Source of the DNA: Oceanobacillus sp. FSL K6-2867
GTDB taxonomy: Bacteria; Bacillota; Bacilli; Bacillales; Amphibacillaceae
Assembly (NCBI RefSeq): GCF_037963145.1
Contig: NZ_CP150144.1
Coordinates: 186,001 to 250,000 of the forward strand
Reading direction: 5' to 3'
Length of the DNA stretch: 64,000 nt
Shown: one piece after another, positions 56,890 to 64,000 of the stretch
Numbering within the stretch: position 1 is the stretch's first letter
How the letters are laid out: each line of letters starts with the position of its first letter
Made by a program: the position numbers and the translations under genes
Notes under the pieces: model-generated
What the model saw: the letters and a program-made list of their open reading frames with translations, nothing else
Told to the model about the DNA's origin: nothing
The model's database searches: none

Positions 56890-57222
56890 ATGGAAGAACG
56901 GTTTTTTGCTGCATTTATTTCGTGTTTTTTTATTGCTCTCGGTGTAATTATTGGCGGTTCATTTATCGGAAGTATCGGTGATTTCGCAACAGGGGATGCC
57001 CCTCTGACGTCGATGGGCCGAATTGCTGATCGTTTGCGAATTTGGGCTATTGTTGCTGCTATTGGAGGCACCTTTGATGCGATTGCAAATTTTGAAAAGG
57101 GATTAACCGATGGGTCCACAATCGATTTCGTTAAGCAGGTTTTACTTATTCTATCTGCTATGGGCGGCGTGAAAACAGGAATCATCATTATTGATTGGTT
57201 TCTGCAAAAGGAGACTCCTTAA
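56890..57222 (+). CDS. ytrH: Sporulation membrane protein YtrH
   Basis: The 110-aa protein has three membrane segments and the YtrH sequence style (FISCFFIALGVIIGGSFIGS, AIVAAIGGTFDAIANFEKGL). In B. subtilis YtrH is needed for efficient sporulation. GAAGGAGTG precedes the ATG at 56890. The stop overlaps the ytrI start by one base. Confidence 0.92.
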   Translation: MEERFFAAFISCFFIALGVIIGGSFIGSIGDFATGDAPLTSMGRIADRLRIWAIVAAIGGTFDAIANFEKGLTDGSTIDFVKQVLLILSAMGGVKTGIIIIDWFLQKETP

Positions 57223-57725
57223 TGCATATTCCACCATATCATAAAAAGCCTTCTTGGCAGCTTTTTTTTACAGGGGCATTTGTTGGCGGGATTATTGCAT
57301 ACTTCATTCTTATTTATATGTACGGTACAATGTACGAGGAGTTATTAGGGGAAAACCTTGAACTCACATCACAAGTAAATGATCTGACGGAACAAAATCA
57401 AGCACTGTTAAAAGATAAGGAAGACTTAAGCGAAAAATCCGATGAACCATTAACCGTGAAATCCATCACTGTTACGATTGTTGAAGGAGAAAGACTAAAG
57501 CTGGACCGTCTCATTGAACACCAGCTGGAAGAGATGGTTAAAGAACAAATTAGTCATATAATCGGACAAGAAATTGAGATTATTAATAAAAGCGATCGAT
57601 TGCTTCAGTCAACCATTGAAAATAAAGAGTTTACAGTTGATGATTTCACATACTATTTCGAAGTGAAAAAGTTAACAATTACTTCAGACTTAAAAATCGA
57701 TGTAATTCCTCAATTATCAAATTAG
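57222..57725 (+). CDS. ytrI: Sporulation membrane protein YtrI
   Basis: The 167-aa protein has one membrane segment (about residues 14-36) followed by a coiled coil (LLGENLELTSQVNDLTEQNQ) and an external domain. This is the YtrI layout. Start at 57222 overlaps the ytrH stop (TAATG) behind AAGGAG, so the two are translationally coupled. Role in sporulation is taken from the family. Confidence 0.9.
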   Translation: MHIPPYHKKPSWQLFFTGAFVGGIIAYFILIYMYGTMYEELLGENLELTSQVNDLTEQNQALLKDKEDLSEKSDEPLTVKSITVTIVEGERLKLDRLIEHQLEEMVKEQISHIIGQEIEIINKSDRLLQSTIENKEFTVDDFTYYFEVKKLTITSDLKIDVIPQLSN

Positions 57726-57834
57726 TTTGTATTTTTCGTGACACATCAATAAATGGAATAGATTTCGTTGGGCATTTATCATAGAATAGTAATGAAAGCA
57801 GTTACACTCCACATATTGAAGGGAGTAGATATCC

Positions 57835-58032
57835 ATGTCGCCTATAGATCTCAGACGAATACGTGATGAAAAAATGAATCAATTGCGAAAAGGACAAAAT
57901 GCATATGCAGAATCGGAAGAACTTGTTCGTTTAATGAAACGAGCAATTGAAAAAGAAAAACTACCTGTCCAATGTGACGCAACGAGCTCTGGCTATTGGT
58001 TCATCCCATTATCTTCGAGTAAAACGAGCTAA
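57835..58032 (+). CDS. Small hypothetical protein after ytrI
   Basis: The 65-aa protein MSPIDLRRIRDEKMNQLRKG is charged and helical in its first half and has a single cysteine (VQCDATSSG). A GAAGGGAG ribosome site lies before the ATG. No family recognised. It lies between ytrI and nrnA with a hairpin behind it, and is likely real because of the clear ribosome site and its position in a conserved cluster. Confidence 0.65.
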   Translation: MSPIDLRRIRDEKMNQLRKGQNAYAESEELVRLMKRAIEKEKLPVQCDATSSGYWFIPLSSSKTS

Positions 58033-58036
58033 ACTG

Positions 58037-58061
58037 GAGGCTGTCAGCAATGTCAGCCTCC
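58037..58061. terminator. Hairpin between the 65-aa gene and nrnA
   Basis: GGAGGCTG / CAGCCTCC 8-bp stem lies between two converging genes; no clear T-run follows on either strand, so terminator strength is uncertain. Confidence 0.5.
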
Positions 58062-58072
58062 ATGCAAACTTA

Positions 58073-59017
58073 TCAAACATATGCAATACAAGCGGACTCC
58101 AGTTCATTTACCAGCTTGTCTGCTTCTTCCCATGAATAAATTGTTGCACCAGATGCTAATGGATGGCCTCCACCGTTATATTTCGCAGCAATTTCGTTAA
58201 TTACCGGACCCTTCGAGCGCAATCTGACACGAATTTGATCCTCCTCTTCAATGAAAAACACCCAAGCCTTTATTCCTTGAATGTTACTTAATATATTCAC
58301 AAGCTGTCCCGATTCCTCGGGGGAAACATGAAATTTTTTTAAAATTTCTTTCGTCAGCCTGATTGTACAAAGTCCCGATATCAAAAGCTCAAACTCTTGC
58401 AGTACATATCCCTGCAGTCTTGAAATATTATCCTCCACACTATACAATTCCGCATATAATGCTGATCTGTCAAAATCATAGGTTACCAATTCAGCAACAT
58501 ATTGAAATGTTTTTTTCGTTGTGTTTGGGAACATAAACCTTCCCGTATCACCAACAATGCCTGCATACAATAATCGTGCAGCTTCATTATTTATTCTAAA
58601 CCCTTCTTCCTTGCCCTGTTCATAAAGATCAAAAATCATTTCACTTACAGAGCTGGCAGTTGTATTAACCATACTTAGATCACCATACTCATCAACATTT
58701 GGATGATGATCTATTTTAATAAGCTGCTTACCCATCATATAACGCTGATCATCAATCCGTGGTCTGTTAGCTGTATCACATACGATGACGAGCGCGTTTT
58801 CATAGTCACTATCGCGAATATTATCCATTCTAGCTAAAAATGTTAATGTAGGTTCTTCTTCACCTACCACATAAACACGCTTGTTGGGAAAGGAGTGTTT
58901 GATGATTTCTTTCAAACCAGCCTGAGATCCTAGCGCATCTGGGTCTGGTCTGACGTGTCGATGAATAATAATCGTATCATTTTCTTTAATTGCCTTAATA
59001 ATCTGTTTCCAATTCAT
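58073..59017 (-). CDS. nrnA: NanoRNase/pAp phosphatase NrnA (DHH family)
   Basis: The 314-aa DHH/DHHA1 protein has metal motifs HRHVRPDPDALGSQ, VCDTANRPRIDD, KIDHHPNVDEYGDL and the C-terminal substrate motif NGGGHPLASGATI. It degrades two- to five-nucleotide RNAs and removes the 3' phosphate of pAp. It is the ytqI position of B. subtilis, between ytrHI and ytpI. Confidence 0.94.
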   Translation of the reverse strand: MNWKQIIKAIKENDTIIIHRHVRPDPDALGSQAGLKEIIKHSFPNKRVYVVGEEEPTLTFLARMDNIRDSDYENALVIVCDTANRPRIDDQRYMMGKQLIKIDHHPNVDEYGDLSMVNTTASSVSEMIFDLYEQGKEEGFRINNEAARLLYAGIVGDTGRFMFPNTTKKTFQYVAELVTYDFDRSALYAELYSVEDNISRLQGYVLQEFELLISGLCTIRLTKEILKKFHVSPEESGQLVNILSNIQGIKAWVFFIEEEDQIRVRLRSKGPVINEIAAKYNGGGHPLASGATIYSWEEADKLVNELESACIAYV

Positions 59018-59128
59018 ATTATTGCTCCTATTCCTGTTAGTGTTGTTTGATTTCTCTAGATTTATTTATAAAAACAAGTTACAATTTAAGACATACATAT
59101 ACTTTAAAAACCCATTAGGAGAGATACC

Positions 59129-59425
59129 ATGTTTATTTTCCCTGCCATCATTGTGGTAGCAGCAGTTCTTTTTATCTATTATAAAGTTGCTATTCTTAAA
59201 AGCAAAGATGAACTCGTTCAACGTTATTTTAACGCAAAAGCACGTATATGTCTTGGTACATTTGTTTTAGTGTTTGGAATTAATCAATATATTTTCTATA
59301 AAACACAGCTATCCTTATTTATAGGAATTGTTTTTGTGATCCTTGGTGGACTTCAGTTTTACAGAGGCTCCATGGAGGCAAAACATTACCGCAGTGAATG
59401 GCGTCGTTTGAATCCCAGCGAATAA
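59129..59425 (+). CDS. ytpI: YtpI-like membrane protein
   Basis: The 98-aa protein has three membrane segments (about residues 1-19, 34-52 and 56-72) and a polar C-terminus (EWRRLNPSE). It matches YtpI by length and by position between nrnA and ytoI. The function is unknown. GGAGAG precedes the ATG. Confidence 0.85.
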   Translation: MFIFPAIIVVAAVLFIYYKVAILKSKDELVQRYFNAKARICLGTFVLVFGINQYIFYKTQLSLFIGIVFVILGGLQFYRGSMEAKHYRSEWRRLNPSE

Positions 59426-59452
59426 AATAACTATATTATATAAAAATGAAAA

Positions 59453-59480
59453 AATCGGCTATTTTGGCCGATTTCTTTTT
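59453..59480. terminator. Terminator between ytpI and ytoI
   Basis: AATCGGC / GCCGATT stem; TTCTTTTTTC follows on the plus strand and A-rich sequence precedes it, so it may serve both converging genes. Confidence 0.85.
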
Positions 59481-59483
59481 TCA

Positions 59484-60791
59484 TTAACGATTAATGAGCT
59501 GTGCCATAATTAATCCTTTTCCCACTAAGTTCCGCTCATTATATACTTCAACATCAATTTTGGCATAAAGGCGTCCAACATCTAATAATTGTGGTTTGAT
59601 CACTAGTTTACTATCAATTTGAACGGGCTTGCTGAAGTAAACCGTAATATTTTCAATCGTTACATCTGCTTTCTTCACTTTCTTTAGCAGGCGGCTGCTT
59701 GCTTCCGTAATTAATGTTGTAAATACGCCATTAGATAGTGTACCTAACTGATTTGTCATTTGCGGGATAACCATCGATTCGAAGACATTATCATCATCCT
59801 CAGTTGTTTCTAGATTTCTAGAAACGATATCATCGATAGTCTCACCAACCTGTGGCTGGCGCTGTATTTGCTGCATTGCTTTTAGTACATCCTGCCGCGA
59901 CACAACACCCTGAAGCTGGTACGACTGATTCACAACAGGTATGAGCTCAATCCCCTCCCATACCATCGTATGTGCTACAGAGGCGAGCGAAGTTTTACTC
60001 AGAACTACTTGTGGTTTCTTGCTCATTACACGATCAATAACAATGCTTCTGTCCTTTCCGACTATATCCTTTGAAGAGACCATCCCAATAACTTGCATTT
60101 TATCATCTACAACTGGAAATCTTGTGTGTGAGGATAAACTATTCAGCTTGTACCAGGATTCAATTGTATCTTTTGAACGTAAATAATGAGATTCTTCAAA
60201 TGGTGTGGCGATATCCCCTACGAAAATAATTTCCTTCTTGATCAATTGGTCATAAATTGCTCGATTAATCATAGCTGCAACCGTAAAGGTATCATAACTT
60301 GTTGAAATAATCGGCATTTCTTTATCATCTGCTAGTTTCTTAATATAGTCTTCTGTATCAAATCCACCTGTAATTAATACAGCTGCCCCAGCGTTTAAAG
60401 CTAGTTCATGTGCTTTAATACGATTTCCTACAATCAACAGTGAATCTGCTTGCGTATAGCGCATCATCGCTTCCAGTTCCATGGCACCGATTACAAATTT
60501 ACTTAATGTTTTATATAATCCATCATGACCACCCAGGACTTGTCCATCAATGATATTAACAACTTCAGCGAAGGTAAGACGATCAAAGTTTTCTTTTTTC
60601 TTCCGTTCAATTCTAATTGTTCCTACACGTTCAATCGTACTTACAAGCCCTTGGTTTTCCGCTTCTTTAATCGCACGATATGCAGTTCCATCACTTACAT
60701 TTAAATCTTTCGCTATTTGGCGTACTGAGATTTTGCTACCCACCGACAACGAAATAATATGTTGAATAATCTGCTCATGTTTAGTTGTCAT
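59484..60791 (-). CDS. ytoI: YtoI-like CBS/DRTGG/hotdog-domain protein
   Basis: The 435-aa protein has four parts: a winged-helix-like N-terminus (about residues 1-65, VRQIAKDLNVSDGTAYRAIK), DRTGG (about 70-180), two CBS domains (about 190-315, VVDDKMQVIGMVSSKDIVG) and a C-terminal hotdog/MaoC-type domain. B. subtilis YtoI has the same composition. CBS pairs usually bind adenine nucleotides, so it may be a nucleotide-sensing regulator. The DNA target is unknown. Confidence 0.9.
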   Translation of the reverse strand: MTTKHEQIIQHIISLSVGSKISVRQIAKDLNVSDGTAYRAIKEAENQGLVSTIERVGTIRIERKKKENFDRLTFAEVVNIIDGQVLGGHDGLYKTLSKFVIGAMELEAMMRYTQADSLLIVGNRIKAHELALNAGAAVLITGGFDTEDYIKKLADDKEMPIISTSYDTFTVAAMINRAIYDQLIKKEIIFVGDIATPFEESHYLRSKDTIESWYKLNSLSSHTRFPVVDDKMQVIGMVSSKDIVGKDRSIVIDRVMSKKPQVVLSKTSLASVAHTMVWEGIELIPVVNQSYQLQGVVSRQDVLKAMQQIQRQPQVGETIDDIVSRNLETTEDDDNVFESMVIPQMTNQLGTLSNGVFTTLITEASSRLLKKVKKADVTIENITVYFSKPVQIDSKLVIKPQLLDVGRLYAKIDVEVYNERNLVGKGLIMAQLINR

Positions 60792-60862
60792 TTTATTTCA
60801 CCAGCTTTCAACTGTACTATATCACTTATAATAATTTATTATACAGTTGAAAGAAAAGAAAC

Positions 60863-61090
60863 TCAATAATTATCACGTATACGGTCGTTATATTGTTCCT
60901 GTTCCATAACTGGAGGGGTTGTCATTTGTAAAAGTGTAGCTAAATTTGCACCAATAACTAAGAGCAGAAATGACAACCACCCTCCCCAGAAAATTAACTC
61001 TGTATTACTGGAAGCAGACGGAATTACCGGCCAAGCAATGTATAGAAAGAAAGCCGCTAACAGCAGTCTGAGTATTGCATAGTGTCGCAT
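60863..61090 (-). CDS. Small two-pass membrane protein
   Basis: The 75-aa protein has two membrane segments (about residues 5-24 and 32-53) and a charged tail (EQEQYNDRIRDNY). AAGGGGGAG lies before the ATG. No family recognised. The gap upstream (61091-61302) contains no gene or clear hairpin. Its neighbours are ytoI and the LtaS-family gene. Confidence 0.65.
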   Translation of the reverse strand: MRHYAILRLLLAAFFLYIAWPVIPSASSNTELIFWGGWLSFLLLVIGANLATLLQMTTPPVMEQEQYNDRIRDNY

Positions 61091-61302
61091 GGTATCTCCC
61101 CCTTTTATTTTGTATTAGTTTATGTGAAAAGGGGGAGATTAAGAACCGGGGATAGCAATGATGGATTTTGGTTTCAGCACGATTTCATGATAACAACAGC
61201 TTCACCAAATATCTTATAATGACTCAGCATTAATATATGGGCTAATCCTATCAGAACAATCCGCATTTAACGAAGCTAAATTGTATTTTTCACAATATAT
61301 CC

Positions 61303-63156
61303 CTAACTTTCCTCCCCGGCATGCGGAATAAACCGAAATAAATCCCCAAATATAATATTATCTGACTGCTCCAGTTCTTCACGCGCTGTTTTCAAATAGA
61401 ACGAGCAGTTTTTATTGCTTACTTTCTTTTCAGAAACTCTCTCATAACAAACATTATTTGTATATGCATAACTTTCTGTGATCATATCCCCATTCCTGAA
61501 AGTAACTGGCATGTCTGCAGCCCTTGTAAACAAATTGCGGCTGAAGGATATCCGATTTTCAGCAGGAACACCAAGCAGGTGAAGTAGTGTTGCTCGAATA
61601 TCAATTTCACCACCATTTACCTCAATTATTTCCCCCTGTTGACCCGGTACATGAATGACGACTGGTATCTGCTGCAGTTCCAAATGATTAAGTGGTGTAT
61701 TATCCTGCCCAAGCAATTCATGGACACCAGCTTCATATTTTTTCGAAATACCATAATGATCGCCGTAGATCACGAAAATTGCATCTTCATATAAACCTTC
61801 TTCTTTAATCATCTCAAAAAAGCGCTCCAATGCACTGTCCTGGTACCTGACTGTAGCAACATACCGATTCACAACATCAACTTCTGTTTCAGGTGTCTCA
61901 ATCAACTGATCCTCCTCCTCCAAAAGAAAAGGGAAATGATTCGTTAATGTGATGAATTTCGCCAAATATGGCTTAGGTAATGAGATGAAATCTTCCATCG
62001 ACTGTTCAAAAAAAGCAATATCCTTTATCCCATAATTTATCGAGTTTTCCTTAGTTACGTCATAGTTTTCTTTGGCAAAAAAATGCTCATAGCCAAAATT
62101 ATCATAAATTTGTTTCCGATTCCAAAAGTCGGCATCGTTCCCATGAAAGGTGTATGCTTTATAACCAGAATGATCCTTCAGAATATTAGGCAGTGATTCA
62201 AATTCATTTTCCGGACGGCGCACAAAAACGGACCCACTTGGAAGCGGATATAATCCAGTATCAATCATAAACTCTGCATCAGACGTCTTCCCTTGAGCAG
62301 TCTGGTCATAAATATTGGAGAAATAAAAGCTGTCCTGGATAAGATTGTTCAAAAATGGTGTAATTTCTTCCCCATTTACTTTTTCATTTACAACAAAATT
62401 CTGTGTGGATTCCATACTAATCATGATGACATTTTTTCCTTCTGCTATTCCAAAAAGTTCATTTTCCTTATTTTCTTCCTTCTTGAGATAACTGTTTACC
62501 GCATCCGCATCAGCCTCATCAGAAAAAGCCTTTTCAATCGGTGCCATTGCTCCAAAGATCATATTGACTACCTGATAATTATATAATCCAAGCGATTGAA
62601 CAAGACCTTCCCTATCATACGCCGTTTTGAATAAATATTGATTTTGCATCATGCCAATAATAATGGTAAGAACAATTATTCCAATGCTGGCAAGTCCGTA
62701 TTTTCTTTTGTTTGGCATGTTAATTTGTCTTTTTCTTTTCGAAAATAATACAAACGCAACCACGAAAATGTCAATAAACAATAAAATATCAAACGGAGAA
62801 AACAGTTCCAACGTACTAGCACCAAGTCCGCCAACATTATTTAATTGCAACAAAACAGAAACCGTTACAAAATCAATGTAAAAACGATAATAAAGTAAAT
62901 TTGCATACAAAAGTCCTGTGATCAGAATATAAATAACCATTAAACCTAACGGGTGAACTCTTTTGCTGAATAGAAAACTGAATCCGATGAACAGCATGAG
63001 TGTTCCAACAGGACTGACGAACAGTAGAATGATATCCAGCCAGGACATGAACGACAGACTAAAACCAAACACCATGACAAGGACTGTTTTCAGCCACAGA
63101 AAAATGATTGTTGATGCTATTATATGATTAGACAATAATATTTTTATTTTGTGCAT
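61303..63156 (-). CDS. LTA synthase family (sulfatase-fold) membrane protein
   Basis: The 617-aa protein has about five N-terminal membrane segments (about residues 10-185) and a large external sulfatase-type domain. It shows NVIMISMESTQNF, the metal/nucleophile motif QGKTSDAEF (Thr) and VIYGDHYGISKKY. LtaS enzymes polymerise glycerol phosphate on the cell surface; related enzymes prime or modify it. The ATG at 63156 is inside the end of the upstream aminotransferase gene (29-nt overlap) behind AAAGGG. Which LtaS subtype it is cannot be settled here. Confidence 0.87.
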   Translation of the reverse strand: MHKIKILLSNHIIASTIIFLWLKTVLVMVFGFSLSFMSWLDIILLFVSPVGTLMLFIGFSFLFSKRVHPLGLMVIYILITGLLYANLLYYRFYIDFVTVSVLLQLNNVGGLGASTLELFSPFDILLFIDIFVVAFVLFSKRKRQINMPNKRKYGLASIGIIVLTIIIGMMQNQYLFKTAYDREGLVQSLGLYNYQVVNMIFGAMAPIEKAFSDEADADAVNSYLKKEENKENELFGIAEGKNVIMISMESTQNFVVNEKVNGEEITPFLNNLIQDSFYFSNIYDQTAQGKTSDAEFMIDTGLYPLPSGSVFVRRPENEFESLPNILKDHSGYKAYTFHGNDADFWNRKQIYDNFGYEHFFAKENYDVTKENSINYGIKDIAFFEQSMEDFISLPKPYLAKFITLTNHFPFLLEEEDQLIETPETEVDVVNRYVATVRYQDSALERFFEMIKEEGLYEDAIFVIYGDHYGISKKYEAGVHELLGQDNTPLNHLELQQIPVVIHVPGQQGEIIEVNGGEIDIRATLLHLLGVPAENRISFSRNLFTRAADMPVTFRNGDMITESYAYTNNVCYERVSEKKVSNKNCSFYLKTAREELEQSDNIIFGDLFRFIPHAGEES

Positions 63157-64000
63157 GACGATAGCCCTTTTCTTTAGAAAAATAACCAAATTGCTGCTTA
63201 ATAATTTCAATAGCTTTCCAAACTTTTGCGGGTTCTTGTTTTCCCATTAAAGCTATCTGGAACCAATTTCTTTTTACTAGATAACTGCTTTCATAGCTTA
63301 CGTGTACACCAAGTGTTTTTAACTGATCGCCAAAATCCTTTGATGCCATATTCTCTGGCAAGCTTACTGTTATGATTCCAGGTGAATATTCCCTCCCTCG
63401 AAGTACTGTCATACCTGAAGCTTTGAAAACACGGCAAATCTCCATAGCCAATTCCTCGCTTACTGGCTCGAGATTACGTAATGCTGCCTGTAACGCAGCA
63501 AGTCCATTGGATGAATGCGTGAAAGGTACACTTGCTGAAGCCTGATAAGTGCCAATATCCAAAATAGCCGGGATCTGTTTATTCGGAAAGATTTCCTCCT
63601 GGTGAAAAAGAATAGCAAGTCCAGGGTAAGACCCCAGCCCCTTCCCACTGACAGTGCTCGCCATATAAACCTCACTGAAGTCAACGGGAAAAATGCCAAC
63701 TGTACTGCATGCATCCAGACAAAGTTTTACATGATGTTTTTTACAGATTTCCTGCAAGTCTTTGAGGGGATATACATATCCAGTAGACGTATCACAATGA
63801 ACTGTCCAAAGCCAATGAATATCAGGGCTTCGCTCTAATACATTTTCAATTTCCTCCAGTTTAATAGCAGTATTCCATTCCTTTGTTATTCGCTCAAAAG
63901 AAAGTCCCCATCTGACTCCATGATCAATTAACCTTTCCCCGAATTCCCCATTGGCCAATATCAGCCCCCTTGAGCGGGTGTTGGACAAATGTGCTGCAAT
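63128..64000 (-). CDS. Class V aminotransferase, AEP-transaminase-like (cut by window end)
   Basis: The visible 290 codons remain open to position 64000, so the start lies outside the window. The PLP fold is clear: HCDTSTGYVYPLKDLQ, LCLDACSTVGIFPVDFSEV (aspartate) and the lysine in TVSGKGLGSYPG. The style is that of the 2-aminoethylphosphonate-pyruvate / alanine-glyoxylate group. The apparent TTG start at 63988 is not believed. It overlaps the LtaS-family gene downstream, so the two are probably co-translated. The substrate is not proven. Confidence 0.8.
   Translation of the reverse strand: MAAHLSNTRSRGLILANGEFGERLIDHGVRWGLSFERITKEWNTAIKLEEIENVLERSPDIHWLWTVHCDTSTGYVYPLKDLQEICKKHHVKLCLDACSTVGIFPVDFSEVYMASTVSGKGLGSYPGLAILFHQEEIFPNKQIPAILDIGTYQASASVPFTHSSNGLAALQAALRNLEPVSEELAMEICRVFKASGMTVLRGREYSPGIITVSLPENMASKDFGDQLKTLGVHVSYESSYLVKRNWFQIALMGKQEPAKVWKAIEIIKQQFGYFSKEKGYRHAQNKNIIV

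Overview
The window is low-GC DNA from a spore-forming member of the Bacillaceae. Gene order closely follows the Bacillus subtilis ysh/ysd/yt* chromosomal region. The spore gene sspI, the sporulation genes ytrH, ytrI and ytvI, two T-box leaders and an L20 leader all point the same way. Repeat sequences and overall style suggest an Oceanobacillus/Virgibacillus/Lentibacillus-type halotolerant genus, but this is inference from memory, not a search.

Layout: 1-6298 (minus) carries the end of an lcfA-type acyl-CoA ligase gene, a tiny membrane ORF, a DUF350 protein, mutS2, polX, cvpA and zapA. Positions 6425-8087 (plus) hold rnhC and ung. Positions 8329-12964 (minus) hold pheT, pheS with a T-box leader, and a SpoU-type rRNA methyltransferase. 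Positions 13061-19158 (plus) start with sspI and then a more accessory block: a membrane-anchored DUF6583-like protein, a two-permease ABC exporter and a lytic transglycosylase. Positions 19318-22190 (minus) hold an MhqA/MhqO-like dioxygenase, an M42 aminopeptidase and dUTPase. ysdB (plus) stands behind a sigma-W-like promoter. Positions 22842-25347 (minus) hold a TVP38 protein, ysdA and the rplT-rpmI-infC operon with its L20 leader. Positions 25440-27801 hold thrS with a T-box.

The rest of the minus-strand backbone is ytxC, dnaI, dnaB, nrdR, an unrecognised gene, gapB (with two CcpN-type sites), coaE, mutM, polA, phoR and phoP, then a repeat-rich gap, then mdh, icd and citZ. After ytvI (plus) come fxsA, pyk, pfkA, accA, accD, a GntR regulator, malic enzyme and dnaE. 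ytrH-ytrI-57835 and ytpI read plus; nrnA, ytoI, a small membrane protein, an LtaS-family protein and a class V aminotransferase (cut by the window end) read minus.

Functionally the window combines central carbon metabolism (glycolysis, gluconeogenesis, TCA cycle, malate, malonyl-CoA), DNA replication and repair, translation supply and sporulation. No CRISPR array, prophage, insertion sequence, rRNA or tRNA gene was seen. The most unusual items are two unexplained structured intergenic elements (5384-5458 and 15299-15401), a 26-codon membrane ORF, a PhoR without an external sensor domain, a GntR/malic-enzyme regulatory loop with a visible operator, dispersed intergenic repeats, and an LtaS-family gene overlapping an AEP-transaminase-like gene. 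Several start codons were moved from the longest-ORF start to match ribosome binding sites.
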